A stretch of DNA of 64,000 nt from Saccharomyces paradoxus (taxonomy: Eukaryota > Ascomycota > Saccharomycetes > Saccharomycetales > Saccharomycetaceae), in contig NC_047494.1 in assembly GCF_002079055.1 (NCBI RefSeq), positions 310,001-374,000 on the forward strand, written 5' to 3'. Under the pieces are notes generated by a model. It was not told the DNA's origin, did no database searches, and saw only the letters and a list, made by a program, of their open reading frames with translations. This document shows, one piece after another, positions 21,120-31,681 of the stretch. Numbering within the stretch: the first letter of the stretch is position 1; each line of letters opens with the position of its first letter. The position numbers and the translations under genes are program-made.

Positions 21120-24100
21120 ATGTCGAATTACCATAGAAGAGCACACCCATCTTCTGGTTCATACAGACAACCTCCGGAAGAGCCTCAATATTCGCGTTCT
21201 GGTCACTATCAGTATACAAGCGGTCATTCTTACCAACAATATTCTAGCCAATACAATCAACGTCGACGTTATAACCATAGCGATGGTTCAAGACGACGCT
21301 ATAATGATGATCGTCCACATAGTTCAAATAATGGCAATACGCGACAGTATTATGCTACTAATAACGGCCAAAGTGGCGCATATGTAAATAATAAATCTGA
21401 CACCAATAGCCGGAGGGGTTTGTCCCAATCACGGTATTCAAATAGCAATGTCCATACTGTATCAACCTCTACGAGCGAGTCTCTTCCAAAAGAATCTGCC
21501 TTGCTTTTGCAACAAAGACCACCTTCAGCTTTAAGATACAACACAGATAATTTAAAATCTAAGTTTCATTACTTTGACCCCATAAAAGGCGAGTTCTTTA
21601 ATAAGGATAAGATGTTTTCCTGGAAGACTACAGATAAAGAATTTTCTGAAACAGGTTATTACGTAGTCAAAGAGTTACAAGATGGACAGTTTAAATTCAA
21701 AGTAAAGCATAGGCATCCGGAGATAAAAGCATCTGATCCACGCAATGAAAACGGTATGATGACTGGCGGAAAAATGGCAAGCCATAGAAAATGCAGAAAA
21801 TCACTAGTTCTACTACCTCGCATATCTTATGACAGGCACTCTTTAGGGCCTCCTCCTCCATGTGAAATAGTTGTTTATCCAGCGCAGGTTTCAACAACAA
21901 CTAATATCCAAGACGTATCAATAAAAAACTATTTTAAAAAGTATGGAGAGATTTCACATTTTGAAGCATTTAATGATCCTAATAGTGCCTTGCCTTTGCA
22001 TGTTTATCTTATAAAGTATACCAGTTCTGATGGAAAAATTAATGACGCAGCTAAATCGGCTTTTAGTGCTGTGAGAAAGCATGAATCTTCAGGTTGCTTT
22101 ATCATGGGCTTTAGGTTCGACGTGATCTTAAATAAGCAATCTATTTTGAATAACATCATTTCTAAATTCGTTGAAATAAATGTTAAAGAATTACAAAAAT
22201 TGCAAGAGAGCTTAAAGAAGGCTAAGGAAAAAGAAGCGGAAAACGGGAAAGCAAAGGAAGTACAAGGCAAAGATATCAGCTTGCCCAAGGAACCTAAGGT
22301 GGACACGTTATCTCATTCTTCTGGAAATGAAAAAAGAATTCCATATGATCTTTTGGGTGTAGTCAATAACAGACCTGTTTTACATGTCTCCAAAATATTT
22401 GTTGCCAAACATAGATTTTGCGTTGAGGACTTCAAATACAAGTTAAGGGGGTACAGATGTGCGAAGTTTATTGATCATCCAACCGGTATCTATATTATTT
22501 TTAACGACATTGCGCATGCACAAACTTGTTCAAATGCAGAGTCAGGAAAGTTAACGATAATGTCTCGTAGCAGAAGAATTCCTATTTTAATAAAATTTCA
22601 TCTCATTCTCCCCAGGTTCCAAAACAGAACTAGATTCAATAAATCTGGCTCATCGCTGAATTCCACACATTTAGCAATAAAATACGAGTCCAAAGAAGAG
22701 TTCATTGAAGCTACAGCGAAGCAAATATTAAAAGATTTGGAAAAGGCCCTACATGTTGATATTAAGAAGAGGTTAGTAGGTCCTACAGTATTTGACGCAT
22801 TGGACCATGCAAATTTTCCTGAATTATTAGCCAAAAGAGAACTAAAGGAGAAAGAAAAGAAGCAACAGATAGCATCCAAAATTGCTGAAGATGAAGCGAA
22901 ACGTAAAGAGGAAGCCAAAAGGGATTTTGACTTGTTTGGCTTATATGGTGGGTATGCAAAATCCAATAAAAGAAATTTGAAAAGGCACAATTCACTCACA
23001 TTGGATCATACTTCTTTGAAGAGGAAGAAGTTATCTAATGGAATCAAACCGATGGCACATTTATTGAATGAAGAAACTGATTCTAAGGAAACTACTCCGT
23101 TGAACGATGACGGGATTCCTTGCGTATCGAAAGAACGTGATGAGGAGGACGAAAATATGACTTCTTCTTCATCCTCCGAAGAAGAGGAAGAGGAAGCTAC
23201 AGATAAGAAATTCAAAAGTGAGTCCGAGCCAACAACCCCTGAGTCCGATCATCTCCAGGCTATTAAATCATTGGTACCGGATCAAAATGGGTCGACTGAC
23301 ATGCTGGATACTTCTTCAATGTATAAACCTACTGCTACCGAAATTCCTGAACCTGTATATCCACCTGAGGAATATGACTTGAAATATAGCCAAACTTTAT
23401 GTCCCCTGGACTTGCAAAACGCTATTAAAGATGAAGAAGATATGCTTATTTTGAAGCAGTTGCTGAGCTCATATATTCCTACCATCACACCTGAAACTGG
23501 TACAGTTTTGGAATACAAAACTTGGGAATCTCGCCGGAGAACGCTTGAGGAAGAAAAGGCTTCCGATTGGCAAATAGAACTTAACGGCGCTTTATTTGAT
23601 AGTGAACTGGAACCGAGTAGCTCTTTCAAAGCGGAGGGGTTCAGGAAAATTGCGGATAAATTAAAAGTCAATTACCTGCCTCATCGTCGTAGGGTTCACC
23701 AACCATTAAATACTGTGAACATACACAATGAAAGGAATGAGTACACACCTGAGCTTTGCCAAAGAGAAGAATCCTCAAATAAAGAACCTTCAGACTCAGT
23801 TCCTCAGGAAGTTTCGTCTTCAAGAGATAATAGGGCATCGAATAGAAGATTCCAGCAGGACATAGAGGCACAGAAAGCCGCAATAGGTACAGAATCTGAG
23901 CTATTATCACTAAACCAATTAAATAAAAGAAAGAAACCAGTTATGTTTGCTCGTTCAGCAATCCATAACTGGGGTTTATATGCCTTAGACTCCATTGCAG
24001 CAAAGGAAATGATTATCGAGTATGTTGGTGAAAGAATCAGGCAACCTGTAGCAGAAATGAGAGAGAAAAGATATCTGAAAAATGGGATTGGATCAAGTTA

Positions 24101-24365
24101 CCTCTTTAGGGTTGACGAGAACACGGTTATTGATGCTACCAAGAAAGGTGGTATTGCCCGGTTTATTAACCATTGTTGCGATCCGAATTGTACGGCAAAG
24201 ATTATAAAGGTTGGCGGGAGAAGGAGGATTGTTATTTATGCACTACGTGATATCGCAGCGAGCGAGGAATTGACATATGATTACAAATTTGAGAGAGAGA
24301 AAGATGACGAGGAAAGACTTCCTTGTTTATGTGGGGCACCTAATTGTAAAGGTTTCTTGAACTGA
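21120..24365 (+). CDS. SET1: COMPASS histone H3K4 methyltransferase Set1
   Basis: The 1081-residue catalytic subunit of COMPASS mono-, di- and trimethylates histone H3 lysine 4. The N-terminal 150 residues are Ser/Asn/Tyr/Arg-rich. Two RRM-like regions follow (about 240-370 and 415-490), then a Lys/Glu-rich coiled stretch, an acidic Ser block ([10 protein letters not shown]) and the n-SET region. The C-terminal SET domain shows [24 protein letters not shown] and the active-site YDYKFE. The post-SET zinc cysteines are in CLCGAPNC. All key SET residues are present. It is one residue longer than I recall for S. cerevisiae. Confidence 0.96.
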   Translation: MSNYHRRAHPSSGSYRQPPEEPQYSRSGHYQYTSGHSYQQYSSQYNQRRRYNHSDGSRRRYNDDRPHSSNNGNTRQYYATNNGQSGAYVNNKSDTNSRRGLSQSRYSNSNVHTVSTSTSESLPKESALLLQQRPPSALRYNTDNLKSKFHYFDPIKGEFFNKDKMFSWKTTDKEFSETGYYVVKELQDGQFKFKVKHRHPEIKASDPRNENGMMTGGKMASHRKCRKSLVLLPRISYDRHSLGPPPPCEIVVYPAQVSTTTNIQDVSIKNYFKKYGEISHFEAFNDPNSALPLHVYLIKYTSSDGKINDAAKSAFSAVRKHESSGCFIMGFRFDVILNKQSILNNIISKFVEINVKELQKLQESLKKAKEKEAENGKAKEVQGKDISLPKEPKVDTLSHSSGNEKRIPYDLLGVVNNRPVLHVSKIFVAKHRFCVEDFKYKLRGYRCAKFIDHPTGIYIIFNDIAHAQTCSNAESGKLTIMSRSRRIPILIKFHLILPRFQNRTRFNKSGSSLNSTHLAIKYESKEEFIEATAKQILKDLEKALHVDIKKRLVGPTVFDALDHANFPELLAKRELKEKEKKQQIASKIAEDEAKRKEEAKRDFDLFGLYGGYAKSNKRNLKRHNSLTLDHTSLKRKKLSNGIKPMAHLLNEETDSKETTPLNDDGIPCVSKERDEEDENMTSSSSSEEEEEEATDKKFKSESEPTTPESDHLQAIKSLVPDQNGSTDMLDTSSMYKPTATEIPEPVYPPEEYDLKYSQTLCPLDLQNAIKDEEDMLILKQLLSSYIPTITPETGTVLEYKTWESRRRTLEEEKASDWQIELNGALFDSELEPSSSFKAEGFRKIADKLKVNYLPHRRRVHQPLNTVNIHNERNEYTPELCQREESSNKEPSDSVPQEVSSSRDNRASNRRFQQDIEAQKAAIGTESELLSLNQLNKRKKPVMFARSAIHNWGLYALDSIAAKEMIIEYVGERIRQPVAEMREKRYLKNGIGSSYLFRVDENTVIDATKKGGIARFINHCCDPNCTAKIIKVGGRRRIVIYALRDIAASEELTYDYKFEREKDDEERLPCLCGAPNCKGFLN

Positions 24366-24655
24366 CGACAATACATTGATGTATTTTAAAGTTTCTTGAC
24401 CTAGCATATCGTTGCTTTTCAACAAAAGGTAAAGATAAATAGTGAATTCTATACATTCATAAGTAATCTTGACCATTCTTTTGACGATTAATACTTTTGT
24501 TTATGTCATTTTTTTTGAAAAATTTTGCGATCTCTAACTCTTTGAGAATAAAGATTTCGCGATGACTTTTACTTGCAGAGAAATACCTAAAAACACGAGT
24601 ATTCAATAATATGAATGGTACATGATATATGCGCAAAGAAAGATAAAAACCACCG

Positions 24656-27535
24656 ATGAAGCATTTCTGTAGGGTACCGAAAGCATACCTACTCATCCCT
24701 AGAGTTTCATCACGATATTCTAGTACTGAGGCCGCTCAACCAAAAATTTCAAAACTTAAAATTAGCTTCAACAAAGTTTCTGAATCAAATAGCAAAAAAA
24801 AAGATAACTCGAGTTCCATTGATACAGATAATTGTCTTATTGCTCAACAAGATGGCAAGATATTGAGCACCAAGCTCTCGAAGTCTTCTCTTCCACCATC
24901 GTTGCAGTATGTACGTGACTTGATGGATTTGTATAAAGATCATGTGGTTTTAACACAAATGGGGTCGTTCTATGAACTTTACTTCGAGCAAGCCGTCAAA
25001 TATGCCCCAGAATTAAACATATCATTGACAAATCGAGCTTATAGTCACGGCAAAGTTCCATTTGCTGGATTTCCTGTACACCAGTTAAGCCGACACTTAA
25101 AAATGCTTGTTAATAACTGTGGATACAGCGTAACCATCGCAGACCAATTCAAAAGAAAAGATGTAGCGGATAATGAAGTCAATAAATTCTATAGGAGAGT
25201 GACTAGAATTGTTACTCCCGGTACTTTTATTGATGAAGCATTTGAAAATTTGAGGGAAAATACATATCTACTGAATATCGAATTCCCTGAAAACTGCATG
25301 AGTCAAGTAGCAGATGCGAGCTTAAAGGTCGGTATATGTTGGTGTGACGTGAGCACTGGAGAGATATTTGTTCAACAAGTGTATCTTAAGGATTTGGTTT
25401 CTGCAATAACAAGAATTCAACCTAAGGAGATTCTTTTAGATGAAAAATTGCTAGAGTTTCATATTGAGTCAGGGACCTGGTATCCAGAACTTGTTGAGCT
25501 TAAGAAATTTTTCATAAAATATCAGAAAATGCCCAGTCAACATCGTACCATTGAATCATTCTATGGGCTGTTTAATTTGGGCGGTAAAGAAGCAACGGAA
25601 AGACAATTGAGAATCCAATTTCAAACCTTCACTCAGAAGGAGTTGGCTTCTTTGAGGAACACCTTAATATATGTAAGTGACCATCTACCAGATTTCTCTA
25701 TTAATTTCCAGATTCCTCAGAGACAATTAGCAACAGCAATTATGCAAATTGATTCAAGAACTAGTACTGCACTTGAACTACATTCCACTGTAAGAGACAA
25801 CAATAAAAAAGGCTCTTTGTTATCATCTATAAGGAGGACAGTTACACCTTCTGGAACGAGACTTCTATCTCAATGGTTGAGTGGACCTTCCCTCGATTTG
25901 AAGGAAATCAAAAAACGCCAGAAAATTGTAGCATTTTTCAAAGACAACGTTGATATAACTGAGGCACTACGCACTATGTTGAAAAAAGTGAATGATCTTT
26001 CCCGTATACTGCAAAAATTTAGTTTTGGAAGAGGTGAAGCATTGGAGCTTATTCAAATGGCGCGTTCACTGCAGGTTTCAAGAGAAATACGAGAGTATTT
26101 AATGAATAATACCTTTTTGATGAAAGCTACACTGAAGAGTCAAATTACACAGCTGACTGAATCTTTGGATTTCCAACAAAACTTGATTGATGATATCTTA
26201 AAGTTTTTAAACGAAGAAGAGCTAGCAAAATCACAAGATGTTAAACAGAATGGAGATGTAAATATAATGCTTGAGATGGACGTAAAAGACAAGAAAGTAA
26301 GTAGAAAGGATGAAATTTTTGAACTAACAGATTTCATCATAAACCCTTCGTTCAATAGCAAGCTTAGGAAACTGCATGATGCTTATCAGAGCGTTTGGCA
26401 AAAAAAGAACGTATTCGATGCCTTGTTAAAGGATTTGTTTGTTGGTGACCTAGGTGCTAAAACTCTCAGCTTGAAGGAAAGGCAAAACGGCGAGTATGCT
26501 CTCCATGTGACAGGAACAGCTTCAAATTTAAAGAAAATTGATGAGTTAATTAGTAAAACAACGGAGTACCATGGAAGTTGTTTCCATATTATGCAAAAAT
26601 CGAGCCAAACACGATGGCTGAGTCACAAAACTTGGACAGACTTGGGGCATGAGTTAGAATTATTAACTTTAAAGATTAGGAATGAAGAGTCCAATGTTAT
26701 TGATCTATTTAAAAGAAAATTTATTGATAAAAGCAACGAGGTTAGACAAGTTGCAACTACATTGGGTTATCTCGATACCTTATCGTCATTTGCTGTCTTA
26801 GCTAACGAGAGAAACTTAGTCTGCCCCAAAGTAGATGAGAGCGATAAACTAGAAGTAGTGAACGGGAGACACCTGATGGTCGAGGAGGGCCTTTCAGCAC
26901 GTTCTTTGGAGACATTTACGGCCAATAACTGCGAATTAGCGAAGGACAATTTATGGGTAATTACCGGACCTAATATGGGCGGTAAATCTACATTCCTGAG
27001 ACAAAATGCAATTATAGTAATTCTAGCACAGATTGGATGTTTTGTTCCATGCAGCAAGGCGCGTGTGGGTATTGTAGATAAGCTTTTTAGCAGGGTTGGT
27101 TCAGCTGATGATCTATACAATGAGATGAGTACGTTCATGGTTGAAATGATAGAAACATCGTTCATCTTGCAAGGTGCTACTAAACGGTCTTTGGCAATTC
27201 TCGACGAGATCGGCCGTGGCACCAGTGGTAAAGAAGGCATCAGCATCGCATATGCAACTTTAAAATATTTGTTAGAGAACAATCAATGCAGAACGCTTTT
27301 TGCTACTCATTTTGGTCAAGAATTGAAGCAAATCATTGATAGCAAATGTGCGAAAGGGATGCGCGAAAAGGTTAAGTTTTATCAAAGCGGAATCACAGAT
27401 TTAGGTGGAAACAATTTCTGCTACAACCATAAGTTAAAGCCAGGCATTTGCATGAAATCAGATGCCATTAGAGTTGCGGAATTGGCTGGGTTTCCAATAG
27501 AAGCGTTAAAAGAGGCTCGGGAAATACTGAGCTAA
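24656..27535 (+). CDS. MSH1: Mitochondrial MutS homologue
   Basis: This encodes 959 residues. Msh1 repairs mitochondrial DNA. The first 25 residues are basic and Ser-rich without acidic residues, as expected for a mitochondrial targeting signal. The mismatch-recognition domain carries MGSFYELY, with the Phe-x-Glu wedge. Connector, core and clamp domains follow. The ABC-type ATPase has Walker [10 protein letters not shown], the ST helix region [14 protein letters not shown] and Walker [11 protein letters not shown]. Length equals that of the S. cerevisiae protein and the ATPase looks intact. Confidence 0.95.
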   Translation: MKHFCRVPKAYLLIPRVSSRYSSTEAAQPKISKLKISFNKVSESNSKKKDNSSSIDTDNCLIAQQDGKILSTKLSKSSLPPSLQYVRDLMDLYKDHVVLTQMGSFYELYFEQAVKYAPELNISLTNRAYSHGKVPFAGFPVHQLSRHLKMLVNNCGYSVTIADQFKRKDVADNEVNKFYRRVTRIVTPGTFIDEAFENLRENTYLLNIEFPENCMSQVADASLKVGICWCDVSTGEIFVQQVYLKDLVSAITRIQPKEILLDEKLLEFHIESGTWYPELVELKKFFIKYQKMPSQHRTIESFYGLFNLGGKEATERQLRIQFQTFTQKELASLRNTLIYVSDHLPDFSINFQIPQRQLATAIMQIDSRTSTALELHSTVRDNNKKGSLLSSIRRTVTPSGTRLLSQWLSGPSLDLKEIKKRQKIVAFFKDNVDITEALRTMLKKVNDLSRILQKFSFGRGEALELIQMARSLQVSREIREYLMNNTFLMKATLKSQITQLTESLDFQQNLIDDILKFLNEEELAKSQDVKQNGDVNIMLEMDVKDKKVSRKDEIFELTDFIINPSFNSKLRKLHDAYQSVWQKKNVFDALLKDLFVGDLGAKTLSLKERQNGEYALHVTGTASNLKKIDELISKTTEYHGSCFHIMQKSSQTRWLSHKTWTDLGHELELLTLKIRNEESNVIDLFKRKFIDKSNEVRQVATTLGYLDTLSSFAVLANERNLVCPKVDESDKLEVVNGRHLMVEEGLSARSLETFTANNCELAKDNLWVITGPNMGGKSTFLRQNAIIVILAQIGCFVPCSKARVGIVDKLFSRVGSADDLYNEMSTFMVEMIETSFILQGATKRSLAILDEIGRGTSGKEGISIAYATLKYLLENNQCRTLFATHFGQELKQIIDSKCAKGMREKVKFYQSGITDLGGNNFCYNHKLKPGICMKSDAIRVAELAGFPIEALKEAREILS

Positions 27536-27840
27536 CTATTGGACATAATGTATTGTATATAATATGAAATGTAATAATAAGAAGCTCTGGAGCCAATTTC
27601 CTTGTCCTCTTTTTAGAAATGATTATAAAGACATCGAGGAAATGGCAAAAACGGTAGCTTTGCAAATTTCCGTAGTTTGTCGCGCGAATGATATTAGCGG
27701 AACCAAGAGAACGATCGAACCTTACCATAAATACAATGGTGAATTTTCATGGAAAAAAGGAGACACAGTGAACCACACTTGTATATAGCGCTTATTTCTA
27801 AGCTTGTTACTAAAGAAATCAATTTTTGCTTCTTTCCTCT
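27536..27840. other. MSH1-LSM12 intergenic region
   Basis: The gap is AT-rich and should carry the MSH1 3' end and the LSM12 promoter. A 74-codon ATG frame covers most of it, but I recognise no domain or conserved feature in it and do not call it a gene. Confidence 0.4.
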
Positions 27841-28404
27841 ATGAGTGTCAGCCTTGAGCATACGCTCGGATTCAGAATAAAAGTTACAAACGTGTTGGAT
27901 GTAGTTACCGAAGGAAGACTGTATTCGTTCAATTCATCCAACAACACTCTTACTATCCAAACAACGAAGAAGAATCAGTCTCCACAAAATTTCAAGGTGA
28001 TAAAGTGTACATTCATTAAGCATTTGGAAGTCATTGGCGATAAGCCTTCATTTAATTCATTCAAGAAGCAACAAATCAAACCCTCATACGTGAATATGGA
28101 AAGAGTTGAGAAGCTTTTGAAGGAAAGTGTAATAGCATCTAAAAAGAAAGAACTTTTGAGAGGTAAGGGTGTGAGTGCAGAGGGTCAATTCATTTTCGAT
28201 CAAATCTTCAAGACCATAGGTGATACCAAGTGGGTGGCCAAGGACATTGTTATTCTTGATGACGTTAAGGTGCAACCACCATACAAGGTTGAAGATATCA
28301 AAGTGCTACATGAGGGAAATAACCAATCCATCACATTAATTCAAAGAATAGTAGAAAGAAGTTGGGAGCAATTAGAACAAGACGATGGTAGGAAAGGTGG
28401 ATAG
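27841..28404 (+). CDS. LSM12: Lsm12, Sm-like RNA-associated protein
   Basis: This encodes 187 residues from the ATG of MSVSLEHTLG. The N-terminal LSm fold (VTEGRLYSFNSSNNTLTIQ) precedes an anticodon-binding-like domain (about 80-187) typical of the Lsm12 family. The protein associates with Pbp1 and Pbp4 and with ribosomes, and is tied to stress granules and ribosome-linked quality control. Length equals that of the S. cerevisiae protein. Confidence 0.93.
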   Translation: MSVSLEHTLGFRIKVTNVLDVVTEGRLYSFNSSNNTLTIQTTKKNQSPQNFKVIKCTFIKHLEVIGDKPSFNSFKKQQIKPSYVNMERVEKLLKESVIASKKKELLRGKGVSAEGQFIFDQIFKTIGDTKWVAKDIVILDDVKVQPPYKVEDIKVLHEGNNQSITLIQRIVERSWEQLEQDDGRKGG

Positions 28405-28722
28405 ATTAAGCAATTAAGAAAAACGAAAATATACGTTATATAGTTGATAAATACTTGTGTAAAGTCAAGTATAGTTTATATAGAAATCCAATCAAGTGTG
28501 CAGCTTTCATATTTAACATCACACTGTAATACTCCACCCCACCATTTTCTATTTGGCGCAATGTTTGGGTGTGTGGTGTTTGAATATGGATAGGATATAA
28601 CTGAGTAATTAGTAAGAATAAGCGATGACTAACGAACAAAAAGTAGTATTTCGGGATCAACTGGAATATAAGATCTTGTTACTGCATCATTCTACGACTT
28701 CCTGCTATCACTAATAGTGCAC
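28405..28722. other. LSM12-CIA2 intergenic region
   Basis: This stretch between co-directional genes must hold the LSM12 terminator and CIA2 promoter. I see no RNA gene, mobile element or strong regulator motif in it. Confidence 0.4.
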
Positions 28723-29418
28723 ATGTCTGAGTTTTTGAACGAGAATCCTGATATACTGGAGGAGAACCAACTTCCCACCAGAAAAGAAGATAGTATTAAA
28801 GACCTTTTGTTGGGCGGGTTCAGCAATGAAACTACATTGGAGAGGAGGAGGCTTTTGCTGGAAATAGACCATTCTTTGAAGTCCCAGGTATTGCAAGATA
28901 TAGAGGTTTTAGACAAGCTTCTTTCCATTCGAACTCCACCAGAATTGACGTCTGATGAAGATAGTTTGCCAGCAGAAAGCGAGGAGGAATCCATGGCAGG
29001 TCAAAGAAAGGAGGAAGAAGAACCTGATCTCATTGATGCTCAAGAAATATATGATTTGATAGCTCATATTTCTGATCCTGAGCACCCGTTAAGTCTGGGA
29101 CAACTCTCTGTCGTAAATTTGGAAGACATTGAGGTTCATGATTCAGGTAACCAGGACGAGATGGCTGAGGTCGTGATCAAAATAACACCAACAATTACGC
29201 ATTGTTCTTTAGCAACGTTGATTGGTCTGGGGATACGAGTCAGGTTGGAAAGGTCTCTCCCCCCAAGGTTTAGAATTACTATTTTGTTGAAGAAAGGTAC
29301 TCATGATAGTGAAAATCAGGTAAATAAACAGCTAAATGATAAAGAACGTGTGGCAGCTGCATGTGAGAATGAGCAATTATTGGGTGTGGTCTCTAAGATG
29401 TTGGTGACTTGCAAGTAA
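28723..29418 (+). CDS. CIA2: Cytosolic iron-sulfur cluster targeting factor
   Basis: This encodes 231 residues of the MIP18/DUF59 family. With Cia1 and Met18 it hands Fe-S clusters to cytosolic and nuclear apoproteins. The N-terminal third is acidic and probably disordered. The MIP18 core starts near LIDAQEIYDLIAHI and includes the reactive cysteine in THCSLATLIGLGIR, the family hallmark. The start is the ATG of MSEFLNEN; the two extra upstream in-frame codons lack conservation support. Confidence 0.94.
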   Translation: MSEFLNENPDILEENQLPTRKEDSIKDLLLGGFSNETTLERRRLLLEIDHSLKSQVLQDIEVLDKLLSIRTPPELTSDEDSLPAESEEESMAGQRKEEEEPDLIDAQEIYDLIAHISDPEHPLSLGQLSVVNLEDIEVHDSGNQDEMAEVVIKITPTITHCSLATLIGLGIRVRLERSLPPRFRITILLKKGTHDSENQVNKQLNDKERVAAACENEQLLGVVSKMLVTCK

Positions 29419-29927
29419 ACGAGGAATTTTTTCTTTCTCCTTCCCTCTCTCACGAACCTATCAATAATGTGTGAATTTTGAGAGTGAGTTCCCACTCTAC
29501 AATACTGCCAAAGTCACATTTTTATATAGTATTTTCAAATTGATTAGATAATGGTTTTTACAAGGGTTTGGTTGCTGTATCTTACTTTTTTTTCTTTCAG
29601 ATAACAAAATACAGAACATGGGTATATCTTTTTTTGCCTCCTTCATCCATGAACATTGGAATATTAAATATATATATACGTTAATGGCATTCCTGCTTTT
29701 AAAATACTCTCTACCTATAGTAGCGCTCTAGCGTTTGTTCAGTATTATTCTTACAGATGGTTACAGACTTTTCATAAAATTTCACAAGCTTTCATATTTA
29801 CGCGAGGAAGTGTGCGAATGGGCTGGGCATACGCATATTTGTCGAGAAATTACGTTGTGCTTAAGAACACAATAGCATCATAGTGGAGAATAGAAGTGCT
29901 GAAGAAGAAAACAAGCTAGGATATAAA
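29419..29927. other. CIA2-EPT1 intergenic region
   Basis: AT-rich DNA upstream of EPT1 with T-rich runs and a TATATATATA tract near 29670. I find no perfect inositol/choline-responsive element (CATRTGAAWT) by eye, although EPT1 relatives are often under that control. No RNA gene or element is recognised. Confidence 0.4.
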
Positions 29928-31194
29928 ATGGGATATTTTGTTCCTGATTCACATATTGAAAATCTAAAGTCATACAAGTATGTGAAGCGTCCATTGGCTG
30001 CCCTTAGAACACAGAAATCAAAAGCATTGTTACTAACCTTCAACAATTTTTATTTCCTTTCGTAATAGATACCAAAGTGAAGATCGCTCGCTGGTGTCGA
30101 AATATTTCTTAAAGCCATTTTGGCAAAGATTTTGTACCATTTTTCCCACGTGGATGGCACCCAACATCATCACATTATCAGGATTTGCGTTTATTGTTAT
30201 CAATGTGTTGACTGTATTCTATTACGATCCAAATCTTGACATAGATACCCCTCGCTGGACGTATTTTTCTTACGCCTTGGGTGTATTCCTGTATCAAACG
30301 TTCGATGGATGTGATGGTGTGCATGCCCGCCGTATTAATCAATCAGGACCCTTGGGAGAACTATTTGATCATAGTATTGATGCCATCAATTCCACCCTGT
30401 CTATTTTCATCTTTGCCTCAGAAACTGGAATGGGATTTTCGTATAGCCTAATGTTATCCCAGTTTGCAATGTTAACGAATTTCTATTTAAGTACTTGGGA
30501 AGAATACCATACACACACATTATACTTAAGTGAGTTCTCTGGGCCCGTGGAAGGCATCCTGATTGTTTGCGTTTCATTAATACTGACTGGGATATACGGA
30601 AAACAAGTAATCTGGCATACCTACTTGTTTACAATTACGGTTGGCGATAACATCATTGATGTAGACACTTTAGATATTGTTTTCTCCTTAGCTGTCTTTG
30701 GTTTGGTTATGAATGCATTGTCTGCGAAAAGAAACGTGGATAAATATTATAGAAATAGTACTTCTTCAGCTAACAACAGCACGCAAATTGAGCAAGACAG
30801 CGCTATAAAAGGTCTTTTGCCTTTTTTTGCCTATTATGCAAGCATCGCTTTACTAGTGTGGATGCAACCAAACTTTATTACACTCGCTTTTATCCTATCC
30901 ATTGGCTTCACAGGTGCATTTACCGTCGGAAGAATAATCGTTTGCCATTTAACTAAGCAGAGTTTTCCCATGTTCAATGCCCCTATGTTAATTCCTTTGT
31001 GCCAGATAGTATTGTACAAGATATGTCAAGCCGTTTGGGGAATTGAGTCTAGTACAATCGTGTTTGCCTTATCTTGGCTTGGGTTCGGTCTCTCACTAGG
31101 TGTTCATATTATGTTTATGAATGACATTATTCATGAATTTACTGAGTATCTCGATGTTTATGCTTTATCCATCAAGCGCTCCAAGTTAACATAA
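29928..31194 (+). CDS. EPT1: sn-1,2-diacylglycerol ethanolaminephosphotransferase (two exons)
   Basis: Exon 1 is 29928-29977 and exon 2 is 30069-31194, joined through a split Lys codon to give 391 residues, the S. cerevisiae length. Ept1 makes phosphatidylethanolamine and some phosphatidylcholine from diacylglycerol and CDP-alcohols, the last step of the Kennedy pathway, in the ER and Golgi membrane. The CDP-alcohol phosphotransferase signature is present as DGCDGVHARR, then GPLGELFDHSIDA with its metal-binding aspartates. About seven to eight hydrophobic helices follow. Without splicing, the exon 1 frame would not join the conserved core, so the intron is required. The paralogue is Cpt1. Confidence 0.95.
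29978..30068 (+). other. EPT1: EPT1 spliceosomal intron
   Basis: A 91-base intron with 5' site GTATGT, branch point TACTAAC at 30031-30037 and 3' site TAG. Removing it restores the reading frame of the conserved N-terminus. Confidence 0.93.
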
Positions 31195-31211
31195 ATCTTA
31201 TTTCGTATCCA

Positions 31212-31235
31212 CCTTTTCCTTTTCCTTTTCCTTTT
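31212..31235 (+). repeat. (CCTTTT)4 microsatellite
   Basis: Four perfect copies of CCTTTT directly after the EPT1 stop codon, probably in its 3' untranslated region. Confidence 0.9.
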
Positions 31236-31387
31236 CGAAAATCAGGCACAAATCACTCCATTTCCCTGTGAGATTGTCAATATCAAGTTTGTGTAATAGA
31301 TAGCGGTATATTATAGAATTATAGAATCATTTGATTGTACATAGTTTTTCGTTCCTATTACAGTATACTTGCTTGACATTGTCACTT

Positions 31388-31399
31388 CCGCGGCTATTT
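31388..31399. promoter_or_regulatory. URS1-like Ume6 site upstream of NDT80
   Basis: CCGCGGCTATTT resembles the URS1 element (core GGCGGCTAWWT) through which Ume6 represses meiotic genes in mitosis and Ime1 activates them early in meiosis. NDT80 of S. cerevisiae is known to be controlled this way. The match is imperfect in the GC core. Confidence 0.5.
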
Positions 31400-31460
31400 G
31401 ACGTTTTTTGGTTCAGGTGCGGCTTGGAGGGCAAGTGTCAGAAAATCGGCCAGGCCGTAT

Positions 31461-31469
31461 GACACAAAA
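31461..31469 (+). promoter_or_regulatory. Middle sporulation element (MSE) upstream of NDT80
   Basis: GACACAAAA matches the MSE consensus gNCRCAAAW exactly. Ndt80 itself binds MSEs to amplify its own expression, and Sum1 represses through them. Confidence 0.7.
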
Positions 31470-31595
31470 GAGTAGAAACCGAGATCTCAAAGGTCTCGAG
31501 GCCTATCTTCTACCCAACCGCCCAGCTCTCTGATAAAGCTCCAGAACGGTTGTCCTTTGTGTCGAAGAGCTAAGATCCCTTATAGTTGCGCTCCA

Positions 31596-31604
31596 TTTTG
31601 TGTC
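31596..31604 (-). promoter_or_regulatory. Second MSE upstream of NDT80
   Basis: TTTTGTGTC on the plus strand is GACACAAAA on the minus strand, a perfect MSE about 80 bases before the start codon. A weaker third copy (GACACAAAG, minus strand) lies at 31555-31563. Confidence 0.7.
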
Positions 31605-31681
31605 ACCTATTTAAGCAAAAAATTGAAAGTTTACTAACCTTTCATTAAAGAGAAATAACAGTAATATAAAAAGCGCTTAAA

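Noticed and set aside
27564-27788. 74-codon ATG frame between MSH1 and LSM12
   Set aside because: No recognisable domain or conservation evidence, and it occupies the space needed for the MSH1 terminator and LSM12 promoter.
29460-29480. Possible inositol/choline response element before EPT1 (ATGTGTGAATT)
   Set aside because: It departs from the CATRTGAAWT consensus in the core, so I do not call it.
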